Assembly (NCBI GenBank): GCA_022780025.1
Contig: JALEXS010000036.1
Coordinates: forward strand, 1-45,642
Length of the DNA stretch: 45,642 bases
Direction of reading: 5' to 3'
Source: Mollicutes bacterium
GTDB taxonomy: Bacteria > Bacillota_I > Bacilli_A > RFN20 > CAG-826
In this document: piece by piece, positions 1 through 8,273 of the stretch
Numbering within the stretch: the first letter of the stretch is position 1
Layout: every line of letters begins with the position of its first letter
Notes under the pieces: model-generated
Databases searched by the model: none
Told to the model about the DNA's origin: nothing
What the model saw: only the letters and a program-made list of their open reading frames with translations
Made by a program: the position numbers and the translations under genes

Positions 1-211
1 CCTGTAGAATTTAGAAAACAAACATTTGCTGTTTGAATATAAGTAAAAATTTTGGGGTTCACAGGGGTTTTGCAAGGTTATTTATAAAATAAACGAGTTT
101 TTGAATATTTTTTTATTTTTAAAAACTTTAAATATTTTATATATAACTCTTATAAAAATATTATAAACCTAATTAATATTAATCTCACTTTAATTATTAA
201 TTGTTATTAAA
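1..211. other. AT-rich edge region without a recognised gene
   Basis: No convincing reading frame is seen here. On the plus strand the first 11 codons from base 1 are open and end in TGA at 34-36, which is too short to call. A small inverted repeat CAAACA-tttgc-TGTTTG lies near the start. A patch richer in G and C (about 52-80) stands out from the surrounding AT-rich DNA but I cannot assign it. Confidence 0.5.
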
Positions 212-254
212 AAAAGACTAATTAAATCTATAATTTAGAAATAATTAGTCTTTT
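212..254 (-). terminator. Rho-independent terminator after the 264-residue lipoprotein gene
   Basis: A 13-bp perfect stem, AAAAGACTAATTA paired with TAATTAGTCTTTT, flanks a 17-nt loop. Read on the minus strand it ends in a run of seven T. It lies just past the stop codon at 270 and closes the leftmost minus-strand transcription unit. Confidence 0.85.
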
Positions 255-269
255 AAATTTTAATTACAT

Positions 270-1064
270 TTAAGCTTTTTCACTATAATTACTAGGATTT
301 AATTTAGTTCCACTATATTCTTGATAAGTATCATAAGAATAATTAAATGTTGATACTGAATAATTATAATTTGTATTATCCATTAAACTATATAAAATTG
401 TTGATTTACTTTTAATAATTTTATTATTTTTAATAGTTAAATAATCTTCTCTTTCATATTTAACAACAACAGTTTTACTACTATATTGTTCATATATTAA
501 ATATAATTTAACTTCTCCATCTTTAGATAAATCTACATCATGATAGTTATATTCAAATTTATATTTTATTGATTCATTTGAATCAATAAAATTCTTACAA
601 ACATCATATCCACCACCAAAATAAGCTCTAGAAAATCCAACACTTAAATTATCTTCACTAAAGTTTTCATCGTACTTAGCATATATTACATAATTATTTG
701 GATCATCTTTCCCATAATCTCTAATTAAATAAAACTTATTATCTTTAATACCTACTTCTTCAGTACCATTAATTTTATCAGCATCTCCATAAGTTTGAAC
801 AAAATCAGCCTTAACAAAGTTATCTTTATATCTAATCTTTGTATTATCTTCTTTTACTGTAACAGTAATTGCTCCATAATAATTTTCATCAGTTTGAGTA
901 CCTTCTTTTTTAGAACAATCATCACTTAAAGATATTAATTTGTTTTTAAATTTAGTAATAAACTGTTCTTCTGTTTCAGGTATCTCTTCTTTATTCTTAT
1001 TACAAGAAGCTAAGAAATTAATAGATATTAAAGAAGTTAATAATAATAAATACTTATATTTCAT
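270..1064 (-). CDS. Small secreted lipoprotein, function unknown
   Basis: Predicted surface lipoprotein of about 264 residues. The ORF-track start (1097) lies inside the upstream gene; I chose the methionine at 1064 because it begins a normal signal peptide (MKYKYLLLL...) ending in the lipobox LASC, with Cys21 as the lipidated residue, and has a TGAGG ribosome site about 9 nt upstream. The mature part is rich in Tyr, Asn, Asp and Lys with alternating hydrophobic residues, as expected of a beta-sheet domain. It has no motif I recognise. The N-terminal region of the neighbouring 612-residue lipoprotein looks similar in style, so the two may share a fold. It starts 4 nt after the stop of that gene and is almost certainly co-transcribed with it. 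Lipoprotein status is well supported; the role is unknown. Confidence 0.8.
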   Translation of the reverse strand: MKYKYLLLLTSLISINFLASCNKNKEEIPETEEQFITKFKNKLISLSDDCSKKEGTQTDENYYGAITVTVKEDNTKIRYKDNFVKADFVQTYGDADKINGTEEVGIKDNKFYLIRDYGKDDPNNYVIYAKYDENFSEDNLSVGFSRAYFGGGYDVCKNFIDSNESIKYKFEYNYHDVDLSKDGEVKLYLIYEQYSSKTVVVKYEREDYLTIKNNKIIKSKSTILYSLMDNTNYNYSVSTFNYSYDTYQEYSGTKLNPSNYSEKA

Positions 1065-1068
1065 ATTA

Positions 1069-2907
1069 TTAAGCCTCAATATAAAATCTATGGACATAAT
1101 CAGTTAAATTAACACTTAAAGTAATTAATTCACCATCTAAAGTAATTTCTCCTTCAGTATATCCAAAACTTGAGTTTTCTGAAGTAATATTTATATTAAA
1201 TGTAGTTCCACTAATACTATAAGTAAACTCTGTACTACTTATTAATTCATTAGTATCTCTATTATAATATTCAATAGTTCCATTAGTTTTACTACTAAAT
1301 TTCATAACTCCATCAAATCTATCATATATACTCTTATATCTATAAGTACTACTTAATACCTTATTAACTAATTCTTCATCAGTTAATTTAACTTTAATAG
1401 TATAAGTAACGCTTACTTTAATATCAGGATTAGATTCACTATAAAAAGTAATTACTAAATCTTTACTTTCTTTAATATCATTAACACTTAATTGATAATT
1501 AATAAATCCTTTACCTTCTTCAACTTTATTAATAGTAGCTAAAGAATCATCACTTAATTTAACTTTAATATCATTATAATCAACACCATTTACACTAGGA
1601 TATACATTAACTCTTAACTTATTATAAGTAGTATTAGTAAATATAACTTTATTTTTATTTCCACTAATAACACCACTATAAGTATCAGTAAATGTTAATT
1701 TAGTTAATTTAGGTCTAGCTACTTTAACACTTACATTAAAACTAATTCCAGTATTACTTTCTAATACAATATTAGCATCACCAAAATCTTTAATATATAA
1801 AGCATCTCCACTTAATTCATAACTAGTTTCATTATCTATAGATTTAACACTCATTGTTAAATCTATTGCTTTACTAGGACTATAAGATTTAGCTTCAAAT
1901 TTAATATATTTCTCAATAGGTAAAGCATCAAATTCGCAGTATATCTTTTGACCATTATCAAAATAATATGCACTAACTTCTTTAACTTCAGTTAAATAAT
2001 AATTCATTGGATCAGGACGAGATTCACCTAAAGTAGTTGAACTAGTTCTATCTTCATAACTTACTTCATAACTATAATTAACATTAACTTCATATTTATC
2101 ATTATCACCTCTAGTTTCACCAGTATAACTAGAGTAATTACTACTAATAAATCTACCTAAATTATCAAAATTAACTTCAAAAGAATAACTAATTTTAGTA
2201 TTTATTCCTTCTTCAGTATAACTATAAGAATAATCTGTTAATGAATAAGTAAGAAAATTATTATCTTTAATAATTTTTTTAGCCTTAATATTAGCTCCAC
2301 TAGCATTTAAATCAATATTATTAACTAAATTAGAATCAATAAAATTAGATGTATATAAACTAGCTTGCTTTGATAATTGACCAGGAACACTTTTTTCAAG
2401 TAAATAACTTAATCCATCTTCACTATTACTACCATTTTTATAAACAGGTAATTGAGAAGAGGAATCAACCCAAGTAGAAGCTTCTGTTCCATTTTTTTCA
2501 TAATCAGTAATTAAAAAGAACGCTCTAAAAGTATCTGTAGAAGATTCACTATTTCTATAAGTACCAACAGTAGCAAATTTTAAATAATTATCACTAATAG
2601 TTTTATTTTCTTTTTTATAAGTTAAACTTCTAGTTCCATTAGATATAGTCATCTCATCATTATAAATAGTAGTTTCTTCATCAATAACTTCTTTAGATGA
2701 TGTTTTATCTATTACTTCTTTATATTTAACTTTATTAGAACTATTAACCTCTAATTCATAAGCACTACTTAATTTATTAATAACTTCATCTAAAGCTACT
2801 GAAGTTTCTTTATTATCACCATTATTATTTTCTTCGTTTCTACAAGAAAATAATGAAATAGAAACTAAGCTCATTACTGGTAAAATTATTGCTCTTTTTA
2901 AATTCAT
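1069..2907 (-). CDS. Large secreted lipoprotein with beta-rich and Ig-like regions
   Basis: Lipoprotein of 612 residues. The signal peptide ends in LFSC (Cys22). The start is fixed by a strong AGGAGGAGG site. Three parts can be read: an N-terminal Tyr/Ser/Asn-rich beta region (about 35-290), a middle region of probable Ig-like strands (about 300-500), and a C-terminal ~100-residue domain beginning near LTDEELVNKVL. The same order occurs in the next gene upstream (727 residues), so the two look like diverged paralogues. A hairpin lies 21 nt before the start codon, between this gene and the 727-residue gene, and could lower its expression relative to that gene. No enzymatic motif is seen. It is probably an anchored surface protein; ligand unknown. 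Confidence 0.8.
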   Translation of the reverse strand: MNLKRAIILPVMSLVSISLFSCRNEENNNGDNKETSVALDEVINKLSSAYELEVNSSNKVKYKEVIDKTSSKEVIDEETTIYNDEMTISNGTRSLTYKKENKTISDNYLKFATVGTYRNSESSTDTFRAFFLITDYEKNGTEASTWVDSSSQLPVYKNGSNSEDGLSYLLEKSVPGQLSKQASLYTSNFIDSNLVNNIDLNASGANIKAKKIIKDNNFLTYSLTDYSYSYTEEGINTKISYSFEVNFDNLGRFISSNYSSYTGETRGDNDKYEVNVNYSYEVSYEDRTSSTTLGESRPDPMNYYLTEVKEVSAYYFDNGQKIYCEFDALPIEKYIKFEAKSYSPSKAIDLTMSVKSIDNETSYELSGDALYIKDFGDANIVLESNTGISFNVSVKVARPKLTKLTFTDTYSGVISGNKNKVIFTNTTYNKLRVNVYPSVNGVDYNDIKVKLSDDSLATINKVEEGKGFINYQLSVNDIKESKDLVITFYSESNPDIKVSVTYTIKVKLTDEELVNKVLSSTYRYKSIYDRFDGVMKFSSKTNGTIEYYNRDTNELISSTEFTYSISGTTFNINITSENSSFGYTEGEITLDGELITLSVNLTDYVHRFYIEA

Positions 2908-2928
2908 AAATCCTCCTCCTATCTAGCC

Positions 2929-2955
2929 AAAAGACACGAATAAATCGTGCCTTTT
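2929..2955 (-). terminator. Intergenic hairpin, possible partial terminator
   Basis: AAAAGACACGA and TCGTGCCTTTT form an 11-bp stem around ATAAA. On the minus-strand RNA the one mismatch becomes a G-U pair. There is no long T-run after the stem, and the next start codon is only 21 nt away, so it may be an attenuator or processing hairpin instead of a full stop. Confidence 0.6.
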
Positions 2956-2987
2956 AGTTTAACATATTTTCTTAATTAAAATCGATA

Positions 2988-5171
2988 TTAACTTGGCTTT
3001 GTTGCATCGTCAAGATTTGCGATTCTGTCCATATATTTGATTGTACAGCCTTTATCTGATCCTCTATATAAGAATTTTAATGATAAAGTTGTGTTACTTG
3101 TAGCTTGAACATCTGTAACAGTGTAAGAATCTACAGTTAATGCATCTCCACTAGTAGGAGTAATTGTAAATGTAAAGTCAGCATTAATTACATATGTAAA
3201 TGTTACTTGTGGATTTGTAGTTGGTTTTGGTTTACCACTTTGAGATGCAATATATGATCCAGTGCCATCTTCATTAAAGTTTATCCATCCACAATCAGTT
3301 GTGTATTGTTTACTTTGAACAAAAATTGTATGGGTTGTAATAAATGCTTTTACGCCTTCAACTGTAGGTTTTTTACAAAGATTTACATAAATTGTTTTAG
3401 TTTTAGCTGCATCTTCAGTACTTGTTGCTTTAATTCCGATCTCGCCTTCTGCAGTTGGTGTAACGTAATATCCGTCTTCTTTCTTTTCTAATGTAGCTAA
3501 TTCACTACCTTTAACTAATTCTACAGTACAATCTTGAGGTGCTAAAGAAGGTAAAATAGCTGTATTAACTTTTTGAGCACCATCTTCAATAAAGAAAGTT
3601 GAACCGCCATTTCCTAAAGTTAAAGTCATTTCATTAATAACTGGAGCTTCAGAAGTTACTTTAATTTCTTTCATATCACCTTTACCATTATCGAATAATA
3701 ATGTAAGATCGCCTAATTTATTTACTGTAAATGTTTTATCTTTTTCATTATAAGCTAAGCCACCTTCTTCAACTGATCCGACAAGTTGTGGTTCAACTAA
3801 TGGTGAACCTTTAACATTACTTAAATAAGGATATAAAGTTGAATTTCCAACAACTACATTATTTTCATCAACATCATACTTTTTATATTCTTTATATTTA
3901 ATGTATTGTAAATTAACATCATATTCAGTAGTAAATAATTTATCAAAGTCTAATTCACATTCACCTTGATTTTTATCAGCTGCTCTATTATAAACTAATT
4001 CATAGTTATATTCGGTATATTTTAAAACAGCATCTTCTTTTAAAACATTATTTGTTCTATCTAAACCACTACTATAATAATCATTTTTAAATGATAAAGA
4101 ATGTAAGAAATTATCGCCGTCAATACTAAACTTTAATGTATAAACATGGCATGAAGTATTAATAGTGCTTGTACTTGTTATACCACTCATTTCAACACTA
4201 TAAGTTTTGCCATCTTCGGCTAATGTAGGTTCACTAATTTTAATTGTTTCTGGAATCATAGTTGTCGAATAGAAAACTATATCACTATTTTCACCAAAAG
4301 CTTTATTGACAATACTTTCTAAATAGCCAGTTGATTGTGTATAAGCAATTGCTTCATCTTCGCTCATTGATCCAATACCGTTATAAGTTTCACCTTCTTT
4401 TAAAATTTTATTAGTTTTTACAGAAGTGCTAGTTGTTGGGTCAGATGATGGTGAATTATCACCAAATCTTGTGGTACGTTGATTATAGTTAAATGTATAA
4501 GCTTTACCTGGTATATAACCTTTTGTAGTGGTTTCTCTACTAAAGCCATTAGAGCCACCTTCACTTGTCCAACTATCTAAAGTAATAAAGTTATTATAAA
4601 CTTTTGCTTCATTAACTTGATGAGTTTTACTAGAACCATTATCAGCATCATAAGTTAAAGTAGCACTCTTTAATTTTTCTGCTTCAACTTCAGTAGCCAT
4701 ACGAAGTTGCATTGCTGCCCAATCTACTTTTTCAGCTACTTCTCCATCTTTGTTAAACTCAAGAGCGGTCAAGTCAACTGGAGTAACTTCATCTGCTGGT
4801 TCAACATATGGAGCATCTTTTTCAGCTACTTTAATAGTGACATTACTCTCTGGCATTGTGAAAGTATATTGAGCATCAGTTTTAACTAATGCTATTTCTT
4901 TTAAACCATCATAAAAAACTTTTACATAATCTAAAACATAGTCTGCACTATCACTTACAACATCAAAAGTAATAGTAGTTCCTGCTTCAACTTTGTCAGT
5001 AACATTTAAATTTTGCACTTTCAAATGAGTTGCATTTAATGTTTCGACTGCATATTTTGTTGCTTCTGGTTCAGGTATTGGTGGGCAAACTTGATTACCA
5101 CAGCTAGTTAAACCGCCAAAAGTCATAAAGGACGTTGCTAATAACGTTAAAAATAAATTTCTTTTTCTCAT
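2988..5171 (-). CDS. Large secreted lipoprotein with InlB-like and Ig-like regions
   Basis: Lipoprotein of 727 residues; the signal peptide ends in LTSC (Cys24), and the start has a GGGGG ribosome site. Residues about 40-118 end in YTFTMPESNVTIKV, the hallmark ending of divergent InlB B-repeat-like domains of surface proteins. A long beta-rich middle region follows, then a probable Ig-like segment (about 505-600) and a C-terminal domain of about 125 residues beginning KPTVEGVKAF. The layout matches the adjacent 612-residue lipoprotein. Upstream are regularly spaced ATCGTT motifs that could control it. It is probably a surface adhesin or binding protein; the specific role is unknown. Confidence 0.8.
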   Translation of the reverse strand: MRKRNLFLTLLATSFMTFGGLTSCGNQVCPPIPEPEATKYAVETLNATHLKVQNLNVTDKVEAGTTITFDVVSDSADYVLDYVKVFYDGLKEIALVKTDAQYTFTMPESNVTIKVAEKDAPYVEPADEVTPVDLTALEFNKDGEVAEKVDWAAMQLRMATEVEAEKLKSATLTYDADNGSSKTHQVNEAKVYNNFITLDSWTSEGGSNGFSRETTTKGYIPGKAYTFNYNQRTTRFGDNSPSSDPTTSTSVKTNKILKEGETYNGIGSMSEDEAIAYTQSTGYLESIVNKAFGENSDIVFYSTTMIPETIKISEPTLAEDGKTYSVEMSGITSTSTINTSCHVYTLKFSIDGDNFLHSLSFKNDYYSSGLDRTNNVLKEDAVLKYTEYNYELVYNRAADKNQGECELDFDKLFTTEYDVNLQYIKYKEYKKYDVDENNVVVGNSTLYPYLSNVKGSPLVEPQLVGSVEEGGLAYNEKDKTFTVNKLGDLTLLFDNGKGDMKEIKVTSEAPVINEMTLTLGNGGSTFFIEDGAQKVNTAILPSLAPQDCTVELVKGSELATLEKKEDGYYVTPTAEGEIGIKATSTEDAAKTKTIYVNLCKKPTVEGVKAFITTHTIFVQSKQYTTDCGWINFNEDGTGSYIASQSGKPKPTTNPQVTFTYVINADFTFTITPTSGDALTVDSYTVTDVQATSNTTLSLKFLYRGSDKGCTIKYMDRIANLDDATKPS

Positions 5172-5194
5172 AAATCCCCCTTAAAAAGTAATCA

Positions 5195-5304
5195 ATCGTT
5201 AATCTTTGATAACTTGTTAACTATTTTATATCGTTTATTTATCTTTTTTTGATTTGTTTTTATCGTTAATATTGCATTAATAAAAATTAAAAAATAACGA
5301 TTAA
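5195..5304 (-). promoter_or_regulatory. Array of four ATCGTT motifs upstream of the 727-residue lipoprotein gene
   Basis: ATCGTTAAT occurs at 5195-5203, ATCGTTTAT at 5230-5238, ATCGTTAAT at 5262-5270, and the inverse AACGATTAA at 5296-5304. Start-to-start distances are 35, 32 and 34 bp, close to three helical turns. A possible minus-strand -10 (GATATAAAAT) overlaps the second copy. This may be a multi-site operator; no regulator is identified. Confidence 0.4.
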
Positions 5305-5368
5305 ATCATTTATTTTTGTAATTATTTAATCTTAAATATAGCTAATAAATAATGGTATTTTTATAAAT

Positions 5369-7330
5369 TTACGCAATTCTAATAGTTAAAATACAATAAT
5401 ATCCGTAATAATCAACTAATTCTAAATTAACATTTATGTCATTGAACTTATAATTATCTTCATCTACTTTCGTATAATTTGCTTTAATTAAATCATTTTT
5501 ATAATTATTTATAGTTTCTTTAACAAGAGTTTCACTAGCTTCTTCATCGAATTTAATAAAGATTGATAAAGATTTTTCAGTTATACTACTTGGATCAAGA
5601 GAAATATTTAAAGCATTTTTAAAGAAAGGTAAATTATAATCTTTTCCTAATAAATTAGTTAAAGCATTATCGATTTGTTCGTCATAATCTTTCTAGCTAT
5701 TAAAATCAGTAAAGACATATTGAGTATTTTTTACTTCATAAAATAATGAATATTTATTACTCATATCATCATATAAAATAGATAAATTAATTCGATAATT
5801 ATTAGATTCATTTGTATATGTATATGTTTTATTTTCGTTATCTAAAAACGTTAACTTATATCCTTTATTAATTAATAAAGTTCTATAATCATTTAATATA
5901 TTATTAACAACTTCAATATCACTAATTAAATCAGTAAAAATTGTTATTAATCCAGTCTTTCTATTTAATGTATAATCATAAGTTATTCCATCTAAATAAG
6001 GTAAAGAATTAACGTCAATCATTACTTTATTAAATTCATCTTTATAACTATTATTATATTCATAAAACCCTTCTAAAGGTGTATATTTTGTTGCATTTTG
6101 AGTATCCAGGTTCATTATTTTATTATTTAAATCTTTAAAAATATATGTCAATTCACCATTTAATAAGCCTAGTAAAGAATACTCTAAATGTAACTCTAAA
6201 TTATTATCTTTATTAAATAATAAATATACACTTCCATCAATTGCGTTTTGTCCTTTATAATCACTAATGACTTCTTTAGTAAAATCATTACTAATTCCAT
6301 AAGGTAAATAATATTTATTATCTAATTTAGTAAATATTGCACTAGAAAAATTAAATGTAGGTACATCTACTTTAATTCCTTTATAAAATCTTTTCATTTC
6401 TTTAACATTATTTAATGAATCGATATCATAATATGACATTGTATTATCACTATTATATTTATAAAAAGATTTTACTAATATTTCATTATTATTATCATCA
6501 AAATCAATCTGCTCACTATAATAACTATCTTTATTATATTTATATAATGAATTTAATATAATTTCACCACTATACATTGAATCTATTACTTCTACTGTAT
6601 AATTGTTATTAGTCTTTATATTATTAAAAAAGTCTTCTAATTCCGTATATTTATTATCTAATTTAGAAATTACTTTGACATTATTTTTATTAACATCACT
6701 AACTTTTAAATAATATTCACTCATTACTTTAACACTATTTATTTCATATTCATCAGATACAATTTGAATTGTATCTAATGAATTATCTTTAAAATTAAAT
6801 ATAACCTTATTAACATCTAAATCATCATAAGTAATATGATATACTAAATCATTTTTATATTTACCAATATATTCATAACTATTATTACCATTATTTTTAA
6901 AATCTAATTTATTATTAATATAACTAGTAAAAGGACTTACTAAAAAAGAATCTTTATATAAAACTAATTCATCATTATAGTCATAAACAAATTTATGATC
7001 TATTTCGTTATTAATAGTTAAATAATCTTCATTAACATATCCATTATCATCTTTAGAATAATAATATTCATAATTAACAAAATTATCTTTATTATCATAA
7101 GATTAATAATATGCTTTATCTAATCCAATACTTGTAATACATTGATATTCAATTACTTCATTAGATTCTAATAATGTAATTGTATTATATCCAGTATATG
7201 TAATAGAAGTAATCTTATCTTCAATTAATTTATCAATTGGATCAATTTTATTAACATCTTCTTTATTACATGAAATTAATACACTAGATAAGCTAATAAT
7301 TAGTGAATATAAAATAAATTTAGTCTTCAT
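5369..7330 (-). pseudogene. Lipoprotein gene interrupted by two in-frame stop codons
   Basis: The track lists two ORFs here (7103-7330 and 5693-6724), but they share one frame and I find no other stop between them. The reading is continuous for 654 codons apart from TAA at 7103-7105 and TAG at 5693-5695, ending at TAA 5369-5371. The 5' part has a ribosome site (AAAGGAG), a signal peptide and lipobox LISC (Cys21). After the TAG the frame keeps the composition of the gene and contains a recognisable copy of a small module (a Y..L...Y core then alternating strands) also seen before the TAG and in the 748-residue lipoprotein. No frameshift was seen. This fits recent inactivation, an assembly of mixed alleles, or stop readthrough; there is no known readthrough context. 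A TATAAT (7349-7354) suggests the promoter is still present. Confidence 0.8.
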
Positions 7331-7390
7331 AAATTCTCCTTTTATACATTATATATATAAAATAAAAATTGACATTAAATAATTACATGA

Positions 7391-7414
7391 AAAAAAGTAG
7401 TTATTCACTACTTT
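7391..7414 (-). terminator. Terminator of the opp operon
   Basis: AAAGTAGT and ACTACTTT pair around a 5-nt loop, followed on the minus strand by a run of T (ACTACTTTTTTTC). The stem overlaps the stop codon of the 286-residue lipoprotein gene by two bases, so it ends the oppBCDF-lipoprotein transcript. Confidence 0.85.
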
Positions 7415-8273
7415 ATTCTTTTATTTTAATTGTTTTATCGATGTTACCATCAACTTCAATTACTTGATTTAATAAGAATTTACAATGCATATCATATGTA
7501 TTTTCAGATTCTTTTGATTCATATGTACCATCATAAATTAAATTAGTAATTACATTTTTATCATTAAATGAACAAGTAACATTACAATCAAAGATAATTT
7601 GTTGATAAGTAAATTGAACTGTTCCTTTTAAAGAAATTTCATCTTTTTTACTAATAAAATAAGTTTTATTATTAATACTATTAATAAAATCAGTAGTTGC
7701 TCGATTATTACTAATAGAATTATTAATCATATTAGCTAATCCGCTTTGATAAGAGGAAATAGTTTTTTCATTATTAATAGTTTGAGTTTTAAACTCTTCA
7801 TTTTTATAAGTATTAGTAATTAAAGTTTTATCTTCTTTATTAAGATAATTTTCTTCAAAAGTTCCACTTATTTCTTCACCTGGATTATTAGTAGATTTAT
7901 CAGTTATTTGACTAATACTTTCTTGATAACTATAAAGATCATCTTTATTAGAATCACCTAAAAATCCAAAGTAAGTAATTTGAGTAAAATCAAACTTAGT
8001 GTCTTTACCTTGTTCATCTTTAGTGTTAGATAAAATAGATAATTTAACGCCTTGTTTAAAAAATAACCTTGCAGAACTAAGCTCTTTTTCTTTATTTTCA
8101 TTAAAATAATTATTAAAATCTTCTTCAGTAATATCTTTCTTTTTATCTATTTTATTAACTAAATAATCTTTAAAATTAGAGCGAGCTAAAATCTTATTAG
8201 TTTCTTTTTTATCACAAGAAACTAATGTAAAAATTGAAAAAAGAATTAATACTAATGTTAGCTTTTTATTCAT
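7413..8273 (-). CDS. Small lipoprotein encoded at the end of the opp operon
   Basis: Lipoprotein of about 286 residues. The track start (8291) is replaced by the methionine at 8273, which is preceded by AAGGAA at 6-nt spacing and begins a clean signal peptide ending in LVSC (Cys20). It overlaps the oppF stop by 8 nt, so it is translationally coupled to the transporter. The mature part is beta-rich with many Asn, Lys and Ser and no recognised motif; the style resembles the 264-residue lipoprotein near the left edge. Its fixed place in the operon suggests an accessory role in peptide capture or transporter assembly, but that is inference only. Confidence 0.8.
   Translation of the reverse strand: MNKKLTLVLILFSIFTLVSCDKKETNKILARSNFKDYLVNKIDKKKDITEEDFNNYFNENKEKELSSARLFFKQGVKLSILSNTKDEQGKDTKFDFTQITYFGFLGDSNKDDLYSYQESISQITDKSTNNPGEEISGTFEENYLNKEDKTLITNTYKNEEFKTQTINNEKTISSYQSGLANMINNSISNNRATTDFINSINNKTYFISKKDEISLKGTVQFTYQQIIFDCNVTCSFNDKNVITNLIYDGTYESKESENTYDMHCKFLLNQVIEVDGNIDKTIKIKE

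Noticed and set aside
1-36. C-terminal end of a plus-strand gene (11 open codons ending in TGA)
   Set aside because: Too short to distinguish from chance.
3306-3491. Plus-strand 61-aa ORF (and those at 4707, 21843, 27556)
   Set aside because: They lie wholly inside minus-strand lipoprotein or protease genes, lack ribosome sites and have unnatural composition; they are shadows.
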